In this document: piece after piece, positions 52,444 to 59,179 of the stretch
Layout: each line of letters starts with the position of its first letter
Position numbering within the stretch: the stretch's first letter is position 1
From: Actinomycetes bacterium
Lineage (GTDB): Bacteria; Actinomycetota; Actinomycetes; Propionibacteriales; Nocardioidaceae
Direction: 5' to 3'
DNA length: 64,000 nucleotides
Assembly: GCA_023460975.1 (NCBI GenBank)
Contig: JAEWOG010000011.1
Span: 190,368 to 254,367, forward strand
Program-made: the position numbers and the translations under genes
Notes under the pieces: generated by a model
Told to the model about the DNA's origin: nothing
The model's input: only the letters and a program-made list of their open reading frames with translations
Databases searched by the model: none

Positions 52444-53337
52444 TCAGGCGCCGGAGGCCCGGCGCTCGGAGGACTCCTCGGCAGCCTTGGCCACCTTGGC
52501 AATCTGCTCGGCCTCGCGGGCCAGAGCCGAGTCGATCTCGTTGCGGCCGCTCGACCACACGCCCGTGGAGTCGAGGTCGATCGTGGAGACCGTACGCCGC
52601 GCCGCCGCCGGCTTGGAGACGTACGTCGGGAGCGTCGTCGGGACCGGGTCCCACAGGCCGGGGGTGGAGGCGGTCACAGCGCTGAACTCGCCCGTCGACG
52701 CGGCCGGAACCTCGATGAGGGACGAGGTCACCACGACCTCGGGCGCCTCGACGAGCTCCTCCTCGACCACGGCGATCGCGCCGGTCTCGTCGTCGGCACC
52801 GTCCTCGATGGCGCTGTCGTCGGGAGCGGACGCGCGCGGAGGCACGGTCGGCATCGACTCGCGGACACCTCGGGCGGCACGCTCGGACTTGACCATGAGG
52901 CGGCACGCGACCAGCCAGGCGGCGAGCAGGGCGACGGGGGCGATGACCCACCACGGCGAGATGACGCCGCCGATGGCGGGGCCGATGACCGCGGCGTTGA
53001 TCGATCCGATCAGGGCCAGCACCCGCTGGCGACGCTGGGTCGCCCGCTTGGCGGCGGCACGACGGGCGGCCGGGCTGACGGGGCGGGCCGGCTGCGGGGC
53101 AGCGGCGCGGGCCTTCGTCTCGACCTTCGAGGCCGAGGGGGCGCGGCCGGGCTGCACCACGAGGCGGGCATTGCGGCGGTCCACGACCTCACGGCGCGCC
53201 AGAACGCGCATCGAGCGGGAGAACCGCTCGACGGAACGACTGCGCTGCGCAGCATCGTGGTGCTGCAACGCCTTGGGGACGAGGTAGGCAGCCCACGCGG
53301 CCGCCAGGGCAACGAAGATCAGCACGCTCGGGTCCAC
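52444..53337 (-). CDS. glpR: GlpR/SepX-like divisome membrane protein
   Basis: A 297-residue protein with a membrane helix at about 1-24 (DPSVLIFVALAAAWAAYLVP), a basic loop (HDAAQRSRSVERFSRSMRVLARREVVDRR), two central helices, and a disordered acidic tail with TGVWSSGRNEIDSA. It matches the membrane receptor GlpR of Corynebacterium, also SepX in Streptomyces, which binds the gephyrin-like protein Glp and helps septum formation (from memory). Its presence beside glp supports this. GTG 53337 is six bases after TACGCT, so it is probably leaderless. Confidence 0.8.
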   Translation of the reverse strand: MDPSVLIFVALAAAWAAYLVPKALQHHDAAQRSRSVERFSRSMRVLARREVVDRRNARLVVQPGRAPSASKVETKARAAAPQPARPVSPAARRAAAKRATQRRQRVLALIGSINAAVIGPAIGGVISPWWVIAPVALLAAWLVACRLMVKSERAARGVRESMPTVPPRASAPDDSAIEDGADDETGAIAVVEEELVEAPEVVVTSSLIEVPAASTGEFSAVTASTPGLWDPVPTTLPTYVSKPAAARRTVSTIDLDSTGVWSSGRNEIDSALAREAEQIAKVAKAAEESSERRASGA

Positions 53338-53397
53338 GGGTGAAGCGTACGAGCGCGGGGCCTCCACCGCGCGCACGCTTACTGGTGTGTCGCAGAA

Positions 53398-54027
53398 CTA
53401 CTCGTGGGACGAATGTGATTTGTCGTCGGGGCCACGTCGCGCAACCAGACGCTGGACCAACCCGCCCTCGAGCTCTTCGGCCGTCACCGCATAGATCCGG
53501 TGATCGCGCCAGGCGCCGTCGATGTGCAGATAGCCGGGCGCGAACCCGACCTCCGCCAACCCGAGCTTCTCCACCACGCGCAGCGAGTTGGTGTTCTCGG
53601 GACGGATGCAGACCTCGATGCGGTGCAACCTCCCCGCCCCCAGACAGTGGTCGATCACCATCGCCACGGCCAGCGGCATGAGCCCGCGACCCGCCACGTC
53701 CCGGTCGATCCAGTAGCCGATCGAGGCGAACTGCGCCGACCCCCGCACGATGTTGCTCACCGTGACCTGGCCGGCGAACCGTCCCTCCACCTCCAGCGCG
53801 AACGGCATCGCCCTCCCCGCGGCCGCCTCACGCCGCAGGCGACGGGCGAGTTCCGCGTACGAGACCGGTCTCGCGTCAGCCTGCGGGGGCGCCGTGGCGT
53901 CCCACGGCAACAACCACTCCAGATTGCGCTCGCGCACCTGCTGCCACACCCGCGCGTCCCGGGCCGTGAGCGGGCGTACGACCACCGGGGCGTGGCTCAA
54001 GGTCGCCGGCCACCCCGGCGTCCTCAA
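53398..54027 (-). CDS. RimJ-like GNAT acetyltransferase
   Basis: A 209-residue GNAT enzyme of the RimJ/RimL group: VVVRPLTARDARVWQQVRERNLEWLLPWDATAP, SIGYWIDRDVAGRGLMPLAVAMVIDHCL and IRPENTNSLRVVEKLG. It probably acetylates a protein N-terminus. The start is TTG 54027 with GGGAG six bases ahead and a four-base overlap (TTGA) with the mogA-like gene. The same gene order is found in M. tuberculosis (Rv0995). Confidence 0.9.
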   Translation of the reverse strand: MRTPGWPATLSHAPVVVRPLTARDARVWQQVRERNLEWLLPWDATAPPQADARPVSYAELARRLRREAAAGRAMPFALEVEGRFAGQVTVSNIVRGSAQFASIGYWIDRDVAGRGLMPLAVAMVIDHCLGAGRLHRIEVCIRPENTNSLRVVEKLGLAEVGFAPGYLHIDGAWRDHRIYAVTAEELEGGLVQRLVARRGPDDKSHSSHE

Positions 54028-54503
54028 TGGTCGCTCCCGGCCACCTGCTCCACCGCGTGGTCGAGGAAGCCTTCCAGCACGCCCAACCCGTCCCGGACTC
54101 CCCCGCGCGAACCCGGCAGGTTCACCACCAGACAGCGGCCGACCACGCCCGCGACCCCGCGCGAGAGCACGGCCGTCGGAACCCCAGCAGCCACCCCGGC
54201 CGTACGGATCGCCTCGGCGATGCCGGGCACCTCGAAGTCGAGCAGCGGGCGAGTCGCCTCGGGGGTGCGATCGGTGGGCGTCACCCCGGTGCCTCCGGTG
54301 GTGAGCAGCACGCGGACCCCGGCCTGCGCGGCGGCGGCGATCGCCTCGCCGACGGGTGCGCCGTCGGGTACGACGACCGGGGCGTCGACGAGATAGCCGC
54401 GTGCGCGCAGCCACTCGACGATCAGCGGCCCCGTCTCATCGGCGTACACGCCCGCGGCGGCGCGGTTGGAGGCCACCACGACTGCGGCGGGCAGCCCGGT
54501 CAC
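54024..54503 (-). CDS. MogA/MoaB-family molybdopterin adenylyltransferase-like protein
   Basis: A 159-residue MoaB/MogA fold protein: AAVVVASNRAAAGVYADETGPLIVEWLRARGY, LLTTGGTGVTPTDRTPEATRPLLDFEVPGIAEAIR and VVNLPGSRGGVRDGL. It should adenylate molybdopterin. The start is GTG 54503, overlapping the moaC stop codon as GTGA; GTG 54515 is possible. Confidence 0.92.
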   Translation of the reverse strand: MTGLPAAVVVASNRAAAGVYADETGPLIVEWLRARGYLVDAPVVVPDGAPVGEAIAAAAQAGVRVLLTTGGTGVTPTDRTPEATRPLLDFEVPGIAEAIRTAGVAAGVPTAVLSRGVAGVVGRCLVVNLPGSRGGVRDGLGVLEGFLDHAVEQVAGSDH

Positions 54504-54982
54504 GGCCGACTCCACTCGCCCGACTTCCCACCGGTCTTGGTCTCCACCCGGATGTCGGTGATCACGGCCGCCTTGTCCACGGCCTTGACCATGTCGACCA
54601 CGGTCAGCGCTGCCACGCTCACCGCCGTGAGCGCCTCCATCTCGACGCCCGTGCGATCCGTGGTCCGTACGAGAGCGCGGATCTGGACGGCGTCATCGGC
54701 GACGTTGAGGTCGACCTCCACTCCCGACAGCGCGAGCGGGTGGCACAGCGGGATGAGCGTCGGCGTCAGCTTGGCCCCCATGATTCCGGCCAGCCGAGCA
54801 ACGGCCAACGTGTCTCCCTTGGGCATTCCCCGGCCGCGCAGCAGGTCGATCACCTCGGCGGAGACCAGCACTCGGCCCGAGGCCGTGGCCGTACGCGCTG
54901 TCACGTCCTTGGCAGAGACGTCAACCATGCGGGCAGCGCCGCGCTCGTCGACGTGGGTGAGGCGTCCGGCGGGGGTCTCCAT
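54500..54982 (-). CDS. moaC: Cyclic pyranopterin monophosphate synthase MoaC
   Basis: A 160-residue MoaC: LTHVDERGAARMVDVSAKDVTARTATASG, LIPLCHPLALSGVEVDL, and GVEMEALTAVSVAALTVVDMVKAVDKA. It converts the MoaA product to cyclic pyranopterin monophosphate. ATG 54982 overlaps the glp stop codon by one base. MoaA is not in the window. Confidence 0.97.
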   Translation of the reverse strand: METPAGRLTHVDERGAARMVDVSAKDVTARTATASGRVLVSAEVIDLLRGRGMPKGDTLAVARLAGIMGAKLTPTLIPLCHPLALSGVEVDLNVADDAVQIRALVRTTDRTGVEMEALTAVSVAALTVVDMVKAVDKAAVITDIRVETKTGGKSGEWSRP

Positions 54983-56199
54983 CAGAACTCCTCGTCCAGC
55001 ATGAGCACGTCGACCTCGGCACCGGCCGCCAGGCGCGCGGTGGCCTCGCCCACCACGACGAGCGCATTGCTGCGGGCCAGATCCCCGAGCAGGTGCGAGC
55101 CGTGCCCCCCGACGGGCGTCGCGGTGCCGTCCGCGACGTGCGCGCGCACGTAGCGTCGACGCCCGGCCTTGCCCTCGATCGGGGCGCCGAGCCGAGCCCG
55201 GCGTACGGGGCGCACCTGCGGCGTCAGCCCCTGCATCTGCCGGATCGCCGGCAGGACGAACATCTGGAACGACACGTACGCCGACACGGGGTTGCCGGGC
55301 AGGGTGAAGATCGGGATCCCGTCCTCGCCGACAGTGCCGAAGCCCTGCGGCTTGCCCGGCTGCATCGCGACCGGGCCGAACCACATGCCGTCCTCGCCGC
55401 GCAACGCCTCCTTGACGACGTCGTAGTCGCCCTCGCTCACGCCGCCGCTGGTCACGACCAGGTCGGCGCGCACCAGTTGATCCGACAGCGCCTCGCGGAA
55501 GGTGTGGGCGTCGTCGGGCACCACACCGACGCGGTACGCCACCGCGCCCGCCTCGCGCGCCGCAGCCGCCAGCAGGTAGGAGTTGCCGTCATAGATCGAG
55601 TCCGGGCCCAGCGTCGACCCGGGCTCCCGCAGCTCAGAGCCGGTGCTGATGACGACCACACGCGGGCGGGGACGCGTGCGTACGGTGACCCGCCCCAGCG
55701 CCGCCAACAGTCCGATCTGTCGCGGCCCCAGCACGGTGCCCGCGTCGAGCACCCGCTCGCCCACCTCGACGTCGTCGCCCGCACGCCGCACGTGCTGCCC
55801 CGCCGTGACCGCGGCCTCGACCCGGACGCGAGCCACGCCGCGATCGGTCTGCTCGTACGGCACCACCGCGTCGGCGCCGGCAGGAATCGGCGCACCGGTC
55901 ATGATCTTCACGGCCGTGCCCGGCGACAGCGCCAGGATCGCGGCGCGACCGGCGCCGATCTCGCCCACCACCGGAAGGGTGAGAGGAGAGGTGGCGCTGG
56001 CATCTGCCAGGTCCTCGGCGCGCACCGCGTAGCCGTCCATCGCGGAGTTGTCGAAGGAAGGCAGCGCGATCGGAGCGTCGACGTCCTCGGCGAGCGAGAG
56101 ACCGACGCTCTCCATCAGCGGGAGCGGCAGGTCGGGCAGGGGCCGTACGGTCTCGAGAACGCGCCCGAGCAGGTCCTCGACGGCGATCGGCTCACTCAC
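54982..56199 (-). CDS. glp: Gephyrin-like molybdotransferase Glp (MoeA-type)
   Basis: A 405-residue MoeA-fold protein: PSFDNSAMDGYAVRAEDL, IMTGAPIPAGADAVVPYE, VVISTGSELREPGSTLGPDSIYDGNSYLLAAA, SGGVSEGDYDVVKEAL and TLPGNPVSAYVSFQMFVLPAI. In Corynebacterium, Glp works with GlpR in cell division rather than in molybdenum cofactor synthesis. With moaC and a mogA-like gene adjacent, either role is possible here. GTG 56199 overlaps the pyrophosphorylase gene by eight bases, with GGAG ahead. Confidence 0.9.
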   Translation of the reverse strand: MSEPIAVEDLLGRVLETVRPLPDLPLPLMESVGLSLAEDVDAPIALPSFDNSAMDGYAVRAEDLADASATSPLTLPVVGEIGAGRAAILALSPGTAVKIMTGAPIPAGADAVVPYEQTDRGVARVRVEAAVTAGQHVRRAGDDVEVGERVLDAGTVLGPRQIGLLAALGRVTVRTRPRPRVVVISTGSELREPGSTLGPDSIYDGNSYLLAAAAREAGAVAYRVGVVPDDAHTFREALSDQLVRADLVVTSGGVSEGDYDVVKEALRGEDGMWFGPVAMQPGKPQGFGTVGEDGIPIFTLPGNPVSAYVSFQMFVLPAIRQMQGLTPQVRPVRRARLGAPIEGKAGRRRYVRAHVADGTATPVGGHGSHLLGDLARSNALVVVGEATARLAAGAEVDVLMLDEEF

Positions 56200-57580
56200 C
56201 CGACGACTCCTCGAGGACCTCGCCTTCGGCCACCCGGCGTGCGGCGGGCGCATCGATCGTCACGTCACCGCGCACCGTCACGCCCGGCCCGAAGGTGACG
56301 TCGCCCTTCACCCGGAAGGACGTGGCCGCCTTGAGGGAGGGCGCGCCCTCGGGGAAGCGCTGGTCGAAGTCGCCGACCAGCTTGTAGTGCTCGCCATCCA
56401 GGTCGATGAAGGGCACCTGCTCCGCGGCCTGGTCGAGCACGAAGTCTCCGCCCAGGGCGTAGATGTCGGAGCGGAGCACCAGCAGGTCGTTGGTCGTCTT
56501 GACCGGTACGAAGCGGTCGCGGCCCACCTCGATCGTCTGAGCACCGTCGAAGACCTCGATCGCTGCGCCCATCGCCGTCTCGATCTGGATCACCTCGGGC
56601 GAGGTGACGTCGCTGGGGTCGACCGGCTTGACGTTGCGGATCAGCGGCAGGCCCAGGATGCCGTCGCGGGCATCGAGCGTGTCGAGGACGGCCTGGACGT
56701 CGAACCACAAGTTGTTGGTCGAGGTGAAGCGGTGACGCTCGAGGTCGGCGAGCGCCTCGGCGTCCTCGGGCAGGGTCTGCGCGGTCTCACGCAGCACGAT
56801 GCGCCCATCGGCCTTGCGGCGCGCGAAGTGTCCGCCCTTGCGGTCGGACGGCGTGCGGCGCACCGCCTCGATCGCGAACGGCGCCCCGCTGGCCGCGAAC
56901 CAGCCGGCCACCCGAGGATCGGGCACCGCGCCCAGGTTGTCGGAGTTGGACACGAAGACGTACCGGTAACCCTGCTCCAGGAGCCGCGTGAGCAGGCCGG
57001 TGCCCCGCAGCGCCGTCCAGATGTCGCCGTGCCCCGGTGGGCACCACTCGAGCTCGCGGTCCTTCGGCCACTCGACCGGCGTGAGGTCGCTGGCCAGCAG
57101 CTTGGGCTCCTTGTTCTGCAGGAACTCCAGGGGCAGGCCCTCGGTGGGCAGCGACTCGTAGCGGGCCACCGCCGCGAGGGTGTCCGCCGAGGTGCGGAAC
57201 GAGTTCATGAAGATCAGCGGGAGCCGGGCGCCGTACTCCTCGCGCAGCGCCAGCACCTGCCGCACGCTGATGTCGAGGAAACTCAACCCGCGGCGCACAC
57301 AGAGCAGGGACTTGGCGTGGTCCATGCCCATCGAGGTGCCCAGGCCGCCGTTGAGCTTGATCACCGCCGTCTGCGCGATGGCGTCGGCGGCCACCTCGGG
57401 CGCCACCTCGACATCGGCCAGCGCCGGCATGTCCAGCGGCTCGATCGTGGCCTCCGGGATCATCCCGGTCTCGCCATGCTCGAGAAGTCGGTAGTAGTGG
57501 GCGAAGGTCTCGACCGCCACCGGTTCGACACCTGCGTCCTGCATCTTGGCGCGCGCCTGCTCCAGGCCTTGGCTACCCAT
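56192..57580 (-). CDS. UTP--glucose-1-phosphate uridylyltransferase (UGP2 type)
   Basis: A 462-residue nucleotidyltransferase of the UDPGP type, related to eukaryotic UGP2 rather than bacterial GalU: KLNGGLGTSMGMDHAKSL is the nucleotide loop, with FMNSFRTSADTLAAV, NSDNLGAVPDPRVAGWF and a C-terminal beta-helix tail. It makes UDP-glucose for cell-wall and trehalose synthesis. ATG 57580 lies six bases after TACGAT, so it is probably leaderless. Confidence 0.95.
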   Translation of the reverse strand: MGSQGLEQARAKMQDAGVEPVAVETFAHYYRLLEHGETGMIPEATIEPLDMPALADVEVAPEVAADAIAQTAVIKLNGGLGTSMGMDHAKSLLCVRRGLSFLDISVRQVLALREEYGARLPLIFMNSFRTSADTLAAVARYESLPTEGLPLEFLQNKEPKLLASDLTPVEWPKDRELEWCPPGHGDIWTALRGTGLLTRLLEQGYRYVFVSNSDNLGAVPDPRVAGWFAASGAPFAIEAVRRTPSDRKGGHFARRKADGRIVLRETAQTLPEDAEALADLERHRFTSTNNLWFDVQAVLDTLDARDGILGLPLIRNVKPVDPSDVTSPEVIQIETAMGAAIEVFDGAQTIEVGRDRFVPVKTTNDLLVLRSDIYALGGDFVLDQAAEQVPFIDLDGEHYKLVGDFDQRFPEGAPSLKAATSFRVKGDVTFGPGVTVRGDVTIDAPAARRVAEGEVLEESSGE

Positions 57581-57602
57581 GACCCGATCGTAGGCTGAAC
57601 GC
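57581..57602. promoter_or_regulatory. Overlapping divergent leaderless promoters in 22 bp
   Basis: Leftward: -10 TACGAT (57592-57587), six bases, ATG 57580. Rightward: -10 TAGGCT (57591-57596), six bases, GTG 57603. The two -10 boxes share bases 57591-57592 and the start codons are 22 bp apart. Each -35 region must then lie inside the opposite gene. Confidence 0.75.
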
Positions 57603-58235
57603 GTGCGGAGTGGACGTGTCCCCCATCCAGCGGATGGTTCGGCCGAGGGCGGCGACAAGGCGATGGTGCGCGCGGGGCTCCTCGCCCGGCGTCGGATCCG
57701 GACTCCCCAGGAGCGGGAGGCAGCCGCGCGCGACATCGCCGACCGTGCGCTTGCCTGGGGGCCGCTGGCCCAGGCGCGCTGCGTCGCCGCGTACGTGTCC
57801 ATGGGGTCGGAGCCCGGGACCGCGCCCCTGTTGGCGGCTCTGGTGGCCCGCGGCATCCGTGTCCTCGTCCCCGTGCTGCAGCCCGACAACGACCTGTCGT
57901 GGGCGGCGTACGAGGGCCCGCAGACCCTGACGAGGACGAGCCGCGGGCTGGAGGAGCCGCGCGGCGCGGACCTGGGGAGGGACGCGATCGGCCAGGCGCA
58001 GGTCGTGCTGGTCCCCGGGCTCGCCGTGGACGGCAGGGGCGTACGACTGGGTCGGGGCGGCGGATCGTACGACCGGGCGCTGGCCCGGGTCGGTGCCGAC
58101 GCGTGCGTCGCGGTGCTGCTCTACGACGACGAGGTGCTGGACCAGGTTCCGTCCGAGCCTCACGACCGGCGAGTCACGCACGCGCTGACTGCCCGGGGAG
58201 TGGCGCTCCTGCGGGATCCCGATCAGGCGGGTTGA
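57603..58235 (+). CDS. 5-formyltetrahydrofolate cyclo-ligase
   Basis: A 210-residue enzyme that converts 5-formyl-THF to 5,10-methenyl-THF. PGLAVDGRGVRLGRGGGSYDRAL is the diagnostic motif, with an ATP-binding ARRRIRTPQEREAAAR at the N-terminus. GTG 57603 starts the protein. Confidence 0.93.
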   Translation: MRSGRVPHPADGSAEGGDKAMVRAGLLARRRIRTPQEREAAARDIADRALAWGPLAQARCVAAYVSMGSEPGTAPLLAALVARGIRVLVPVLQPDNDLSWAAYEGPQTLTRTSRGLEEPRGADLGRDAIGQAQVVLVPGLAVDGRGVRLGRGGGSYDRALARVGADACVAVLLYDDEVLDQVPSEPHDRRVTHALTARGVALLRDPDQAG

Positions 58236-58247
58236 GCCAGACGCGCA

Positions 58248-58282
58248 CGAGCCCGCCCCGGCATGACGCCGGGGCGGGCTCG
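58248..58282. terminator. Bidirectional terminator
   Basis: CGAGCCCGCCCCGGC and GCCGGGGCGGGCTCG form a perfect 15-bp stem with a five-base loop between the convergent cyclo-ligase gene and the Tat-exported protein gene. Confidence 0.9.
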
Positions 58283-58301
58283 TGAGGTGGTGTGAACTAC
58301 C

Positions 58302-59054
58302 TCAGCAGGAGGGGACCACCGTGTAGTTGGCGATGATCAGGCTCTGCGACTGGCCGGCAGTGCCCCAGTCGTTGGGCTTGTCGGCCGGAATGACGGTCGG
58401 CGTCATGGAGTGCACGCGGGCGGTCGCCACGATGCCGAAGATGTTGGACTTGACCTTCTGCTCGCCGTTCCAGGTCGCGGCGTTGCTCTCCACCGGCTCC
58501 GGCGGGACCGCGAAAGCGAGCTGGTAGGTGCCGGGGGCCTGCGCCGTGAGGGCCGGCATGGTGCCCGTGAACGTGGTCGTCAGCTGACCGCTCGACGGCA
58601 TGGTCACGTTTCCGGGGTTCAGGTCCATGCGAACCGACGACGAGGTGGCGCTGAGCCCCGCCCCGTAGTTGAAGCCCACGTTGACGTATCCGCTCTGGAC
58701 CGTGCGGCCCCCCGCGCTGTAGGCCGAGCTCGTGTCCGCCGTGCTGAGGGTCGAGGTGTACGAGAGCGGCTGAGCAGCCACCGTCGAACCGGCGCGGACG
58801 AACTGCGGCACCGTGAAGCTGTACACGACTCGCGACACACCATCGGTCCGGTTGGTGATCGGCGAGGTCACCAGCGTGCGAACGCGGCTGTAGATCGTCA
58901 ACGAGAACGTCTGCCACGTCACGGGGTTGGCCGCGGTCATGCACGCAGGCGGTGTGGTGGCGAAGGCCGGCGCGGTGGTGGCGAGCGTGACGGCCGGAAC
59001 GGCCCAGGCCGCGGTGCGGATGACTGTGCGGCGATCGGGTGTGACTGAAGACAT
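58302..59054 (-). CDS. Tat-exported protein of unknown function
   Basis: A 250-residue protein. The signal peptide DRRTVIRTAAWAVPAVTLATTAPAFA has a twin-arginine pair and an AxA cleavage site. The mature part is Ser/Thr-rich and beta-rich with one early and one late Cys (PACMTAA and the final VVPSC). I do not recognise the family. ATG 59054 follows GGGAGGGG, which can pair with upstream sequence (see the regulatory feature). Confidence 0.8.
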   Translation of the reverse strand: MSSVTPDRRTVIRTAAWAVPAVTLATTAPAFATTPPACMTAANPVTWQTFSLTIYSRVRTLVTSPITNRTDGVSRVVYSFTVPQFVRAGSTVAAQPLSYTSTLSTADTSSAYSAGGRTVQSGYVNVGFNYGAGLSATSSSVRMDLNPGNVTMPSSGQLTTTFTGTMPALTAQAPGTYQLAFAVPPEPVESNAATWNGEQKVKSNIFGIVATARVHSMTPTVIPADKPNDWGTAGQSQSLIIANYTVVPSC

Positions 59055-59127
59055 GTTGTTACCCCTCCCAAGGTTGGTCGAGGCACACCTTGGCGTACCA
59101 ACGGTCGGTATAACAAGGGGTTACAAC
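59055..59127 (-). promoter_or_regulatory. Leader that can pair with the ribosome site of the Tat protein gene
   Basis: In the mRNA, GTTGTAACCCC (59127-59117) is complementary, with one mismatch, to GGGGTAACAAC (59065-59055), which holds part of the Shine-Dalgarno and abuts the ATG. An inner CCAAGGT/ACCTTGG hairpin (59093-59087 / 59074-59068) lies between. This could hide the ribosome site, or the repeats could be a protein-binding site. Confidence 0.5.
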
Positions 59128-59147
59128 TGCTGTGTTACCTAGTGAGA

Positions 59148-59169
59148 CGCCGGTCACTTCCGACCGGCG
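59148..59169 (-). terminator. Terminator after the penicillin-acylase gene
   Basis: CGCCGGTC (59148-59155) and GACCGGCG (59162-59169) form an eight-bp stem 11 bases past the stop codon. Confidence 0.7.
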
Positions 59170-59179
59170 CGTGGTGCGC

